DNA of 64,000 nt. It comes from Halorussus aquaticus (GTDB lineage: Archaea > Halobacteriota > Halobacteria > Halobacteriales > Haladaptataceae). Under the pieces are notes generated by a model. The model was given only the letters and a program-made list of their open reading frames with translations. It was not told the origin of the DNA and ran no database searches. Location of the stretch: NCBI RefSeq assembly GCF_024218795.1, contig NZ_CP100400.1, forward strand, positions 2,108,001-2,172,000, read 5' to 3'. Both the position numbers and the translations under genes were made by a program. How positions within the stretch are numbered: position 1 is the stretch's first letter; each line of letters starts with the position of its first letter. Positions 40,092 through 49,210 of the stretch are shown in pieces.

Positions 40092-41485
40092 TGCGCATCG
40101 CCGTGCTCTCGGACGGCTATCCGCCGTGGGACCGCGGCGGCGCGCAGCGAATCGCCGCCCAACTCGCGGAGGGCTACGACGACCGCGGCCACGAAGTCGC
40201 GGTCCTCACCGCGGTCGAGCGTCGGGCCGACGCCGGGCGGGCGACCGCGAACGGAGTCGCGGTGCGCAAACTCTGGTCGCCGAAACCCCGGTCGGTCCTG
40301 CCGTACCTCACGCTCCACAACCCCTTCGTCGTCCGGAGAATCGGGCGAGTCCTCGACGCGTTCGACCCCGACGCGGTCCACGCGCACAACGTCCACTACC
40401 TCTCGAACGCCGGTCTCCGGGCGGCCGCCCGGCGCGCGCCCGTGGTCGAGACGTACCACGACGCCGGGACGGTCTCCTACGGCGAACTGACGGGCTACCT
40501 CGACGACCCGCCCGCGGGCGACCGGCCGATTCCGGCCGAGGAGTACCGCGTCAGTCCGCGGCGACAGGCCCGACGCGAGGGGCTTCGGTACAACCCTCTT
40601 CGAAATCCAGCGAACCGGCGGACCCGCCGCCGTCACGTCGAGCGCGGCGTGGCGGTCAGCGACGCGCTCCGGACCGCGCTCCGGGCGAACGGCGTCCCCT
40701 GTCACGAGACGATTCGGAACGGCGTGGACGCCGCGGCGGTCGCGGAGGCGGGCGACCCGGCGGCGTTCCGGGCCGACCACGGACTCGGCGACGCGCCGGT
40801 CGCGCTGTTCGGCGGTCGGACCGGCTACAACAAGGGCGGCGCGCACCTCTCGCGGGCGTTCGCCGAAGTCGTCGCGGACGTGCCAGAGGCGCGACTCGTG
40901 GTGACCGGCGACGACGACTACGTCTCGCGGATGCGCGAGATAGCGGCGGAGGCTGGCGACTGGCCGGACGCGGGTGTAGCGACTGACCAGACGGGTGCGG
41001 AGACGCGAATGGCTGGCCGGACGGGCGGGGAGACGCGGACGACCGACCGAACCGACGCCGCGGCCGACCGAATCGTGACGACGGGGTGGCTCGACCGGGA
41101 CGAACTGTGCGGGGCGCTCCGGGCCGCGACGGTGGTCGTCACGCCCTCGGTCCACCTCGACCCGTTTCCGACGCTGAATCTGGAGGCGTTCGCGGCCGGG
41201 ACCCCGGTCGTGACCTCGCGGTTCGGCGGCGCGGACGAACTCGTGGCCGACGGCGAGGACGGGTTCGTCGTGAACCCCTTCGCGGTGTCGGCGCTCGCGG
41301 ACGCCCTCCGGCGACTGCTCGCCGACCGGGAGACCGCGGCCCGATTCGGCGCGCGCGGTCGGCGGAAAGTGCGCCGGGAGTTCACGGTCGGGCGGCAGGT
41401 CGAGTCGTACCTCCGAGTCCTCCGGTCGGCGGCGGGTCGCGACCCGGACTCGCGGACCGAGACGACGGTGAGCGTCCGCGACTGA
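40091..41485 (+). CDS. glycosyltransferase family 4
   Basis: A 464-residue GT-B transferase. The N-terminal domain starts RIAVLSDGYPPWDRGGAQR (GGAQ loop), and the C-terminal nucleotide-sugar domain has a FGGRTGYNKGG strand (about 238-248, RT..KG motif), LVVTGDDDYV and the E-x7-E type motif in PFPTLNLEAFAAGTPVVTSRFGGADELV (about 358-386). An insert of about 40 Thr/Arg/Asp residues (about 298-325) lies between them. It is translationally coupled (TGATG) to the phosphatase-superfamily gene upstream. The donor and acceptor are not known. Confidence 0.86.
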   Translation: MRIAVLSDGYPPWDRGGAQRIAAQLAEGYDDRGHEVAVLTAVERRADAGRATANGVAVRKLWSPKPRSVLPYLTLHNPFVVRRIGRVLDAFDPDAVHAHNVHYLSNAGLRAAARRAPVVETYHDAGTVSYGELTGYLDDPPAGDRPIPAEEYRVSPRRQARREGLRYNPLRNPANRRTRRRHVERGVAVSDALRTALRANGVPCHETIRNGVDAAAVAEAGDPAAFRADHGLGDAPVALFGGRTGYNKGGAHLSRAFAEVVADVPEARLVVTGDDDYVSRMREIAAEAGDWPDAGVATDQTGAETRMAGRTGGETRTTDRTDAAADRIVTTGWLDRDELCGALRAATVVVTPSVHLDPFPTLNLEAFAAGTPVVTSRFGGADELVADGEDGFVVNPFAVSALADALRRLLADRETAARFGARGRRKVRREFTVGRQVESYLRVLRSAAGRDPDSRTETTVSVRD

Positions 41486-41850
41486 CCCACATCACACTCT
41501 CCGGTTCGTCGGGTAGTGACCTCGTCGTCGGGGGAGCGAGGCGGTCGGGAGCCTCGGCACCGTCCTCCTGTAGCCTCGTCGTCGTATCATCACTCCTACC
41601 CCCGTTCAGTTTCGACGTGAGACGCGCCGACATCCGACCGCGCGATGGGCGAGTCCCGCACCTCGGCCAGCGTGTTTATCGGGATTCGTGTCGTACCGAT
41701 AGAACGGATTTATCAGAGGAGGTCCGCCGACGGAGTAAAGTTCGCGGACGACGCCGCGAGGGAATCAAACGGGGGAACGATGTACGGAACACTCGCACTC
41801 GACCGAGGGAACAGCGCGAACGACAGGCCGTCCGGAGGAGGTGGTTCGAC
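41486..41850. other. 365-base spacer before inositol-phosphate synthase
   Basis: No convincing gene lies here; the open frames on both strands have poor composition. An AT-richer part with TGTTTATCGGG and CGGATTTATCAGAGG (about 41670-41720) may act as promoter, and GGAGGAGG (41834-41841) is a clear ribosome-binding site for the GTG start at 41851. This suggests the downstream arm has its own promoter although it continues the same direction. Confidence 0.45.
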
Positions 41851-43155
41851 GTGACCGACATCGGCGTCTGGCTCGTCGGCGCACGCGGGAACATCGCCAC
41901 CACGGCGATGGTCGGAGCGCGCGCGGTGGCCCGCGGCGAGACCGACGAGACGGGTCTCGTGACGGCGCGGGAACCGTACGCCGACCTCGACCTCCCCTCG
42001 GTGGCGTCGTTCGACTTCGGGGGCCACGACGTTCGGGAGGGGAGCGTCCTCGCGTCGGCCCGGCGTCTCGCCGAGCGAAGCGGGACGCCCGACCAGTCGG
42101 TCGTGGACGCGGTGACCGACGACCTGCGGGCGATAGACGACCGCGTCCGGCGCGGGACCGCGCTCAACTGCGGCGAGCGAATCGCGGAGCTCGCCGACGT
42201 CGAACCGCTGGAGACCGACCGGGGCGCGGCCGAGGTGGTCGAACAGTTGCGCGAGGACCTCCGGACCTTCCGGCGCGAACGCGGCCTCGACACCGTCGTG
42301 GTCGTCAACGTGGCTTCGACCGAACCGGAGGTGTCGGACCCCGAGCGATTCGACACCCGCGACGCCGTGGCGTCCGCAGTCGAGTCGGGCGAGACCGACC
42401 TCCCGGCGAGTTCGCTCTACGCCTACGCCGCGTTCGCGGAGGGGTGTCCGTACGCCAACTTCACGCCGAGCGCGGGGGCCTCCGTGGAGGGCCTCCGCGA
42501 GATGGCCCGCGAGGAGGGCGTCCCCCACGCGGGCGACGACGGCAAGACCGGCGAGTCGCTGACGAAGGCGGCGCTCGCGCCGATGTTCGCGGGGCGCAAC
42601 CTCCGGGTGCTGTCGTGGGAGGGCCACAACATCCTCGGGAACACCGACGGCGCGGTCCTCGAAGACGAGCGCAACAAGGCCGGAAAGCTGGCCAGTAAGG
42701 GCGACATCTTGGAGGGAATCCTGCCGGACATCGGGCACAACCGGGTCCGCATCGACTACACGCCGTCGCTGGGCGACTGGAAGACCGCGTGGGACTACGT
42801 CCACTTCGAGGGCTTTCTCGACACCGAGATGACGATGCAGTTCACGTGGGAAGGGTCGGACTCGGCGCTGGCCGCGCCCCTCGTCCTCGACATCGCGCGC
42901 CTGCTGGCCCACGCCGACGAGCGCGGGGAGGCGGGCGTCCAGCGCCACCTCGCGTCGTTCTTCAAGGCCCCGCTCGGCGTCGAGGAACACGACCTCTCCC
43001 GGCAGTTCGAGATGCTCGACGACTACGTCCGGGAGTGTCTCGCCGACCGGAAGCGCGGCGACGCCGAGACCGACCGTGGCAACGGTGCGACCGAGGACGG
43101 CGACGCTGGCGGCGGACCGGCGACCCCGGAAGCCGCTCCCGAGACGACCGACTGA
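41851..43155 (+). CDS. ino1: myo-inositol-1-phosphate synthase
   Basis: A 434-residue NAD-dependent enzyme that converts glucose-6-phosphate to 1L-myo-inositol-1-phosphate. The dinucleotide loop is VWLVGARGNIATTAM (about 6-20); the family segments YANFTPSAGASVEGL, KTGESLTKAALAPMF, WEGHNILGNTDGAVLEDERNKAGK and VRIDYTPSLGDWKTAWD carry catalytic Lys/Asn residues. The GTG start at 41851 is fixed by the strong GGAGGAGG ribosome site. It sits between glycosyltransferase genes, so inositol phosphate here may feed archaetidylinositol lipids or an inositol-bearing glycan. The C-terminus has a Gly/Ala/Asp-rich halophilic extension. Confidence 0.92.
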   Translation: MTDIGVWLVGARGNIATTAMVGARAVARGETDETGLVTAREPYADLDLPSVASFDFGGHDVREGSVLASARRLAERSGTPDQSVVDAVTDDLRAIDDRVRRGTALNCGERIAELADVEPLETDRGAAEVVEQLREDLRTFRRERGLDTVVVVNVASTEPEVSDPERFDTRDAVASAVESGETDLPASSLYAYAAFAEGCPYANFTPSAGASVEGLREMAREEGVPHAGDDGKTGESLTKAALAPMFAGRNLRVLSWEGHNILGNTDGAVLEDERNKAGKLASKGDILEGILPDIGHNRVRIDYTPSLGDWKTAWDYVHFEGFLDTEMTMQFTWEGSDSALAAPLVLDIARLLAHADERGEAGVQRHLASFFKAPLGVEEHDLSRQFEMLDDYVRECLADRKRGDAETDRGNGATEDGDAGGGPATPEAAPETTD

Positions 43156-43157
43156 CG

Positions 43158-44447
43158 ATGCGCGTCCTGCAGGTCGCCCACGCCCTGCCGCCCGCGACCT
43201 ACGGCGGCACCGAACTCTACACCCGCGACCTCGCCGCGGCGCTCGCCGAGCAGGGTCACGAGGTCGCTGTCGCCGCACCTCGCGGCGCGGACGAGTCGTC
43301 CGGAAGCGACTCGCTCCGCGAATCCGACTGCGAGAGGCCCGACGCGGAGACGTTCGACTTGCCCGACTCCGGCGGTGAGACCGCGCCCGCGGTCGGCGGG
43401 CGACCGCTCGACGCGGTGGTGCGCCCTGCCGTGGACGACCGGTTCCGTGGCGTCCTCGCGGACTGGGACCCGGACGTGGTCCACCTCCAGCACTTCAAGC
43501 ACCTCTCGGCGACCCTCCCGGCCATTTGCGAGGCCCGCGGGGTCGCCTGCGTCGCCACGCTCCACGACTTCTGGCCCATCTGTCACCGCGAACAGCTCTA
43601 CCGACCGGAGGAGCGACCCTGCTCCGGTCCCGAATCGGTCGAGAAGTGCGCCGACTGCTACCGGCGGGCCGCGGTCGGGGACGGGCGCGCGACCGACGGC
43701 GGGACTGCGGGACGCGCAACCGGCGACCCCGCGGTCGATGCGGTGGCGCGCCGGGACGATGCGCTCCGGGACGCCCTCTCTGCGACCGACCGACTCGTCG
43801 CGCCCTCGCGGTTCCTCCGCGAGACGTTCGTCGCGTTCGGCGCGTCCCCGGAGCGCGTCGAACAGTGCCGGAACGGGATTCGGGTCGAGCGCTTCGAGGA
43901 CACCGGCTTCGACCCCGACAGCCGACTCCGGGTCGGCTACGCGGGTCGCGTCACCGAGCGAAAGGGCGTCCACCTGCTCGCGGCGGCCGCGGGCGAAGTC
44001 GAGGGGGCGGACCTCCACGTCTTCGGTCGGTTCGACCCCGAGTCGGACGACTACCACGCCCGACTGGCGGCACTGGCCGACGGTGAGACGACGTTCCACG
44101 GGTGGTACGCAGACCGGGCGACGCCCTACCGCGAGATGGACGTGCTGGTCCTCCCCTCGGTCTGGTACGAGAACAGTCCCCTCGTGATTCAGGAGGCGTT
44201 CGCTTCGGGCGTTCCGGTGGTGACCGCCGACGTGGGCGGGATGGCCGAACTGGTCCGGGACGGCGAGGACGGCCTGACCGTCCCGGTCGGCGACGCCGAC
44301 GGACTCCGGGACGCGCTCTCGCGACTCGCCCGGAACCCGGACCTCGTGGCCGACCTGCGTGAGGGCGTGACCGAACCGAAGCGCCTCCGCGACCACGCCG
44401 GAGAAATCGCCGACCTGTACGCCGAGTGCGTCGGCGCGGGGGAGTAG
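43158..44447 (+). CDS. glycosyltransferase family 4
   Basis: A 429-residue GT-B transferase: MRVLQVAHALPPATYGGTELY at the N-terminus (GGTE loop), VVHLQHFKHLSATLP, and HDFWPICHREQLYRPEERPCSGPESVEKCADC, a Cys-containing loop (about 138-170) found in one GT4 subgroup. The C-terminal domain shows RVGYAGRVTERKGVHLL (about 259-275) and VLPSVWYENSPLVIQEAFASGVPVV with the E-x7-E motif. Begins two bases after the ino1 stop, so is likely expressed with it. A GT acting on inositol phosphate (as in mycothiol or PIM pathways) is one possibility; no proof. Confidence 0.87.
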   Translation: MRVLQVAHALPPATYGGTELYTRDLAAALAEQGHEVAVAAPRGADESSGSDSLRESDCERPDAETFDLPDSGGETAPAVGGRPLDAVVRPAVDDRFRGVLADWDPDVVHLQHFKHLSATLPAICEARGVACVATLHDFWPICHREQLYRPEERPCSGPESVEKCADCYRRAAVGDGRATDGGTAGRATGDPAVDAVARRDDALRDALSATDRLVAPSRFLRETFVAFGASPERVEQCRNGIRVERFEDTGFDPDSRLRVGYAGRVTERKGVHLLAAAAGEVEGADLHVFGRFDPESDDYHARLAALADGETTFHGWYADRATPYREMDVLVLPSVWYENSPLVIQEAFASGVPVVTADVGGMAELVRDGEDGLTVPVGDADGLRDALSRLARNPDLVADLREGVTEPKRLRDHAGEIADLYAECVGAGE

Positions 44448-44448
44448 C

Positions 44449-45684
44449 GTGGCGACCGTCCTCGTCCTCGCGCGCGAGACGCCCTACCCCCCGAACGCGG
44501 GCGACCGGGTCGTCACGCACGGGTTCGTCCGCGGACTGGCCGAGCGCGGCCACGCGGTCCACGTCGTCGCCTACGGGGACGAGTCCGACCGCGGGCGCGC
44601 CGAGTCGCTGGCGGACCACGCGGCGTCGGTTCGGCTCGTCGCCCGCGCGAAGAGCGACCTGCCGCCGCGACTCCGAAAGCTCCGGAACTACGCGACCGGC
44701 CGGTCGGACGTGATGGCGATGTTCGGGTCGCCGTCGATGGTCGCGGCGGCCCGAAACGGGATTCGTTCCCTCGCGCCCGACGCCGTCCTCGCCCAGCACC
44801 CGTACATTGGACAGGTCTTCCGGGATTCTGGGGTCCGGCGCGCAGCGGACGAGGCGGACGCGACGCTCGTCACGAACGCGCACGTCGTGGAGTTCGCGGT
44901 CCACCGCCGGTACCGCACTCTCGCCTCGGACCTCGAAACGCGGGCCGAACTGTCGCTGGAAACCCCGCAACTCCGCCGGGAGGAACTCGCGGTCTACGAG
45001 GCCTCCGACCGGGTGCTGGTGCTGGGGTCGGAGGACCGCGCCGAACTGGTCGAAGCGGGCGTCTCGACGCCGATAGCGACTCAACACGTCGCGCTCGACC
45101 CCGCCGAGTACGAGGTCCGTGACCGGCGGGCGGCCCGCGACGACTCGGACGCCGCGGACCTGCTGTTCTTCGGGTCGTACGGGTGGTTCCCGAACGAGGA
45201 CGCGGTCACGACGTTCGCGGCGTCGGCGTGGCCCCGGATTCGGGCCGAGCGCCCCGACGCCCGCTTCGTCGTCGCGGGCCGGGACGCGCCCGACTCGGTG
45301 CGGGAACTGGCCGCGAGACCCGGCGTCGAGTTCGTCGGCGAGATACCCGACCTCGGGCGGGCGGTCCGAGACGCCGCCGCGGTGGTCGCGCCGCTCCGAA
45401 TCGGCGGAGGGACGCGGCTCAAAGTGCTGGAGTCGATGGCGTGGGGCGCGCCGGTCGTCGCGACCGCTGCGGGGTTCGAGGGCGTGGACGCCCGGCCGGG
45501 CGCTGAGGTCGCGGTGGCGGACGACTGGACGGGGTTCGCGGCGAGGGCGGTCGAACTACTCGACTCGCCCGAGCGCCGGGCGCGACTCGGCCGGAACGCC
45601 CGGCGTCGAATCGAGCAGGTCTACGCGCTAGACGGGGCGGACGCGGAACTGGAGGCGAACCTCGGACTGCCGAGCGGGACCTGA
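44449..45684 (+). CDS. glycosyltransferase family 4, sugar-transferase-like
   Basis: A 411-residue GT-B transferase beginning at GTG one base after the previous stop: ATVLVLARETPYPPNAGDRV, a pattern of bacterial PelF/TuaH-type GT4 proteins. The C-terminal domain has DLLFFGSYGWFPNEDAV (about 239-255), PDARFVVAGRDAPDSV and the nucleotide-binding VVAPLRIGGGTRLKVLESMAWGAPVVAT (about 310-337). It is the last forward gene of the arm and converges on the HalOD1 gene. Confidence 0.86.
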   Translation: MATVLVLARETPYPPNAGDRVVTHGFVRGLAERGHAVHVVAYGDESDRGRAESLADHAASVRLVARAKSDLPPRLRKLRNYATGRSDVMAMFGSPSMVAAARNGIRSLAPDAVLAQHPYIGQVFRDSGVRRAADEADATLVTNAHVVEFAVHRRYRTLASDLETRAELSLETPQLRREELAVYEASDRVLVLGSEDRAELVEAGVSTPIATQHVALDPAEYEVRDRRAARDDSDAADLLFFGSYGWFPNEDAVTTFAASAWPRIRAERPDARFVVAGRDAPDSVRELAARPGVEFVGEIPDLGRAVRDAAAVVAPLRIGGGTRLKVLESMAWGAPVVATAAGFEGVDARPGAEVAVADDWTGFAARAVELLDSPERRARLGRNARRRIEQVYALDGADAELEANLGLPSGT

Positions 45685-45709
45685 TTCCGTCTCGGGGTCG
45701 CGCCCCGCG

Positions 45710-46006
45710 TCACCCGATTTCGTAGACGGCGACGCGCCCGCTGCTCTCGGCGCGGACCTCGTAGTCGCGGACCGCGAACGTGACCGACCAGTCTTCGCCG
45801 GACGAGGAGTGACGGTACAGGGCGTCCAGCGCCTCCGGGTCGAGGTAGTCGTAGAGTTCGAAGTCGAGGTCGGTCGGTTCGACGCCTTCCGCACCGGCGA
45901 GGGCCGCGAAGACGGTTCGGCTCAGGGGTTCGGACGCGGCGGGCGGGTGGTGTCGTTCGGCGACGGGCATCGAGTCGGGTTCTCGTGGAGGTGTCGTGAT
46001 TGCCAC
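45710..46006 (-). CDS. HalOD1 output-domain protein
   Basis: A 98-residue protein whose last 70 residues match HalOD1, a domain otherwise found fused to receiver or PAS modules in haloarchaeal signalling: LSRTVFAALAGAEGVEPTDL, LYDYLDPEALDALYR and a strand pair ending SSGRVAVYEIG. Here it stands alone, with a short Pro/His-rich N-terminus. Its molecular output is not defined. It could be a diffusible partner for the sensor kinases of the window, but that is conjecture. Confidence 0.78.
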   Translation of the reverse strand: MAITTPPREPDSMPVAERHHPPAASEPLSRTVFAALAGAEGVEPTDLDFELYDYLDPEALDALYRHSSSGEDWSVTFAVRDYEVRAESSGRVAVYEIG

Positions 46007-46118
46007 GTCGGTAGAAGGGGAGATTCGGACAAAAAACCCTATCAGACGACCGTCAGACGGACGTGAGACGGAGTTCTCCGGATTCGAAATCGCTCGGTGG
46101 CCTCGCGTCGTCGCGCAC

Positions 46119-47261
46119 TCAATCGGTCGCCGCGTCGTCGCGCACTCGCTCCGCCGCGGCGTCCTCGCCCGCGGTGTCTGCGGGGTCCGCGGCGTCCTCG
46201 CGCACCTGCTCCATCAGTTCGAGGACCCACCGACTGTGCGCCAGCGGAACCGGCGGTTGGTCGCCGCGTTCGAGGGCCTTCGCGGCCTCGTTGAACAGGT
46301 AGTAGTGTCCGTCCACGCTGTCCTCGCGGTGGTAGTCCAGCGCCTCCTCCGCGCGGTCCAGACCGTACTCCCGGAGGGTGTCGGCGACCCCGCGGACGAC
46401 GCTCCGGCCCGTGGTCGCGCTCCGGCCGAGTTGCTCGCTCAGGAGGTGGAACGGTCCCTCGTCGGCGTCGTGGGCGTCGATGGTGTTGGTCGGCACGTCC
46501 ACCGTCGCGGACCGCTCGGTGCCGAGGACTCGGAGTTCGTCGTTCGGCGCGGACCCGCCGACGAACGTGACCGAGCAGAGCGCGTCGTCGTCGGTGGTCC
46601 ACTGGAGCGTCGTCCCGTCGTAATCGAACCCGTCGTAGTCGCGGACCGCGCGGGTCTGGACGTCCACGCTCTCGGCGTCGCGAGGCACGCCGCCGAGCGC
46701 GAGCGTCAGGTAGAGCGAGTGGGGCATCCCCTCCTCCACGTCGCCGCCGGGGAGGTCGTAGACCCACTCGCCGCGGTAGGTGTCGTCCGGGCGGCCCTCC
46801 CCGGAGAAGGTGGCCTCGACGGCGCGAACCTCGCCGAACTCGCCCGCGGCGAGGGACCGCCGGAGGTCGCGCACCACGGGGTAGAACAGCCAGTTGTGGA
46901 CGACCGAGACCGGGACCTCCCTCTCCGCGGCGAGGGCCCGCAGGTCGTCGAGTTCCTCGCGCGTGGTCGTCGCGGGTTTCTGGACCGTCACCGGAATCCC
47001 GCGCTCGACCGCCGCGCTGGCGAGGTCGAAGTGGCTCTGGACCGGCGTGGCGACGTGGACCCAGTCGAGGGCCTCCGCCGCGAACATCGCCTCGGCGTCC
47101 GCGTAGGCCCGCCCGCCGTACTCCCCGACCGCCTCCCGGACGGCCGACTCGTCGCGGTCGCAGACCGCCGCGAGTTCGGTCCGGGGGTTGCGACTCACCG
47201 CCGGGAGGTGGTTGTTCCGGGAGACGATGCCCGCGCCGACGATTCCTGTTCGCAAGGCCAT
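46119..47261 (-). CDS. Gfo/Idh/MocA-family oxidoreductase
   Basis: A 380-residue NAD(P)-dependent sugar oxidoreductase. The dinucleotide motif is GIVGAGIVSRNNHLPAV (about 6-22), the EKP-like signature reads VQKPATT (about 94-100), and the C-terminal alpha/beta domain has WVYDLPGGDVEEGMPHSLYL with the catalytic Asp/His dyad (GDVEEGMPH, about 173-181). Members oxidise or epimerise nucleotide sugars, inositol or deoxy sugars. Because an inositol-phosphate synthase gene lies 3 kb away, a dehydrogenase of inositol or of a UDP-sugar for the surface glycan is plausible. The Ala/Asp-rich C-terminus is halophile-typical. Confidence 0.85.
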   Translation of the reverse strand: MALRTGIVGAGIVSRNNHLPAVSRNPRTELAAVCDRDESAVREAVGEYGGRAYADAEAMFAAEALDWVHVATPVQSHFDLASAAVERGIPVTVQKPATTTREELDDLRALAAEREVPVSVVHNWLFYPVVRDLRRSLAAGEFGEVRAVEATFSGEGRPDDTYRGEWVYDLPGGDVEEGMPHSLYLTLALGGVPRDAESVDVQTRAVRDYDGFDYDGTTLQWTTDDDALCSVTFVGGSAPNDELRVLGTERSATVDVPTNTIDAHDADEGPFHLLSEQLGRSATTGRSVVRGVADTLREYGLDRAEEALDYHREDSVDGHYYLFNEAAKALERGDQPPVPLAHSRWVLELMEQVREDAADPADTAGEDAAAERVRDDAATD

Positions 47262-47314
47262 GACCGACGGAGGAACGACGGAGACGAGGAAAGGGATTGT
47301 GGCCTCCGACCGTC

Positions 47315-47869
47315 TCACCCGTCGGTACTGACGCCCGGACCGGTTCTGATGTCGATACCGGGAAGCTGTGTCGCGGTGAGACCGAGAAACTCGCCCGGAC
47401 ACTCCTGAATCCCGTTGACGATGTACGGGGTCCCGAGGTCCACCGGGGTGTCCTGTTCGTCCACGAATATTCTCTCGCGTTCGACCAACTGCTCGGCGCG
47501 AACTTCGGGGTTCGCCCCGAAGAAGCCACCGAGTTCGCCGACGTCCGCGAAGTTGACGACGGCGTCGGCCAGCGGCTCCCACTCGACGAGGATGCCCTCC
47601 CAGACGGTCAGTCGTTCCGGCGGCCAGTTCGAGAACCCGCAGGTATCGACTTCGCTCACGTCGGGGTCGTCGTCGGTTCGGTCCGTCAGCAGGACTATCT
47701 TGCGGCGTATCTCGTCGCCGAGGCGTTCGGGATACCGCAGCGCCATCCGGCGGGTGTACCGCGAGCGCTCGGGTTCGTCCTGTGCGGCCCAGCCTGCTAC
47801 TCCGATGGGAGCGACTGCGCTCTTCCTGAGGAAACTCCGTCTACCGACTCGGGAATCGTTAGAATCCAT
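47315..47869 (-). CDS. Tat-exported hypothetical protein
   Basis: A 184-residue protein starting with a twin-arginine signal (VGRRSFLRKSAVAPIGVAG). The mature part holds RTDDDPDVSEVDTCGFSNWPPERLTVWEGILVEWEPL and CPGEFLGLTATQLPGID, with two cysteines, and is otherwise acidic; no known family. It lies between the Gfo/Idh and glycosyltransferase genes on the same strand, so it may act at the surface on the same glycan. Confidence 0.6.
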   Translation of the reverse strand: MDSNDSRVGRRSFLRKSAVAPIGVAGWAAQDEPERSRYTRRMALRYPERLGDEIRRKIVLLTDRTDDDPDVSEVDTCGFSNWPPERLTVWEGILVEWEPLADAVVNFADVGELGGFFGANPEVRAEQLVERERIFVDEQDTPVDLGTPYIVNGIQECPGEFLGLTATQLPGIDIRTGPGVSTDG

Positions 47870-47945
47870 GCCCTCACCGCGCTAGGACACGCCTCGAACG
47901 TCCGTAGTCCTTTCCGCCACGCGAGGTCACGCTCGTCGCGTGACC

Positions 47946-49079
47946 TCACCCGAGCGCCTCGGCCACGACCCGCCGAATCTCGCGCTGGAACCGCTCGCGG
48001 CCGTACTCGCGCTCGATTTCGGCCGCGTCCCGCCGGAGGTCGTTCGCGGTCTCGGGGTCCGACAGCACGCGGTCGATTCGCTCGACGGCCTCCGGCACCG
48101 TGTCGTAGGTCAGGCGGTCGCTCCCGACGATTTCGCGCTGGCCGCCGTTGTCCGGGACGAAGGGGACGGTGCCGCCCGCGACGAGTTCGGCGACCGCCAT
48201 CCCGAAGTGCTCGTGGCGCTTGCCGTGGAGTCCGTAGCGGTGCCGACAGACGATTTCGACCAGTTCCTCGCGGGAGCACTCCCCCTCGACGCTGACGTAG
48301 TCGCGTTCGCTGGCGGCGCGCTTCACCTCGCGGGCGTACTCGTCGTCGTACCCCGGCCCGACGAGGTGGAGGTGGACGTCGTGACCGCGCTCCCTGACCC
48401 GGTCGATTATCTCGACGTTGTCGAGGACGTTCTTGTACCGGGCGAGGCGACCGATGGTGACGAACCCCGGTTCGCGCTCGCTCCACGGTCGGTCCCCGCG
48501 CTCGGCGAACCCCCGGGTGTCCACCGGCGGGTGGACCACCTCGGGGCGCGCGCCGTAGGCGTCCTGCACCACGTCGGCCATCCACTCGGAGTTCGAGAGG
48601 ACCCTACTCGACCGGATTCGCTCGGGGTCGAACCCGCCGACGCGCCAACTGAACCGGTCGTAGGCGTGGTCGGCGAAGGCGTCCTCGCCGACGCGCTTGG
48701 AGACGACGAGGCGCGCGAACCGCGGAGTGTGGACGTACTGCACCAGCGGTTCCGCGACGCTGAGTTCGTTGTCGGTCCCGACCGCGAGGTCGAACCGGTC
48801 GCGCTCGCGGGCGACGAACCGGTTCAGGAGCGCGTTCCGGAGGTTGTACCGCGGGTTGTCCAACCAATCGAGGAACGCTTCGACGTACGCGGGCGTCCGG
48901 ACTCGCACGTCCCGAACCTCGGTCTGAAAGTAGTCGTTCAGTTCCTGGAGGTCGGGGTCGGTCAGGGTGAGCAGAGTCAGGTCGTGGTCGTCCTGCAAGG
49001 CTTCGAGGACGTTCATGCAGACGCCCTCGCCGCCGCCCTTCGCCATCAGGTCCGTGTGCGCGACTGCTATCCGTGCCAT
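47946..49079 (-). CDS. glycosyltransferase family 4
   Basis: A 377-residue GT-B transferase. MARIAVAHTDLMAKGGGEGVCM (GGGEGV loop) begins the N-terminal domain, and SNSEWMADVVQDAYGARPEVVHPPVD bridges to the C-terminal domain with FVTIGRLARYKNVLDNVEII and GLHGKRHEHFGMAVAELVAGGTVPFV (E-x7-E type, about 292-317). This start at 49079 is preferred to an earlier in-frame ATG because it opens the conserved fold. A family of similar proteins resembles Alg11/mannosyl-type transferases. The phosphatase-superfamily gene lies immediately upstream on the same strand. Confidence 0.86.
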   Translation of the reverse strand: MARIAVAHTDLMAKGGGEGVCMNVLEALQDDHDLTLLTLTDPDLQELNDYFQTEVRDVRVRTPAYVEAFLDWLDNPRYNLRNALLNRFVARERDRFDLAVGTDNELSVAEPLVQYVHTPRFARLVVSKRVGEDAFADHAYDRFSWRVGGFDPERIRSSRVLSNSEWMADVVQDAYGARPEVVHPPVDTRGFAERGDRPWSEREPGFVTIGRLARYKNVLDNVEIIDRVRERGHDVHLHLVGPGYDDEYAREVKRAASERDYVSVEGECSREELVEIVCRHRYGLHGKRHEHFGMAVAELVAGGTVPFVPDNGGQREIVGSDRLTYDTVPEAVERIDRVLSDPETANDLRRDAAEIEREYGRERFQREIRRVVAEALG

Positions 49080-49210
49080 AGTCGTGTCGTCGTCCCCGTT
49101 CGACAGCCTCCGTCTCGGAGCGATGCCACGGGAATCACGCTCCGGCGGAAAGTAAGCGTGTGGGCCGGTCAGGAGGAAATCGCTCGGGAATAACCCACCG
49201 TCCTCAGTCG

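Noticed and set aside
41645-41854. A 69-codon forward open frame before ino1.
   Set aside because: It has weak coding character and runs across the ribosome site and start of ino1; no conserved motif.
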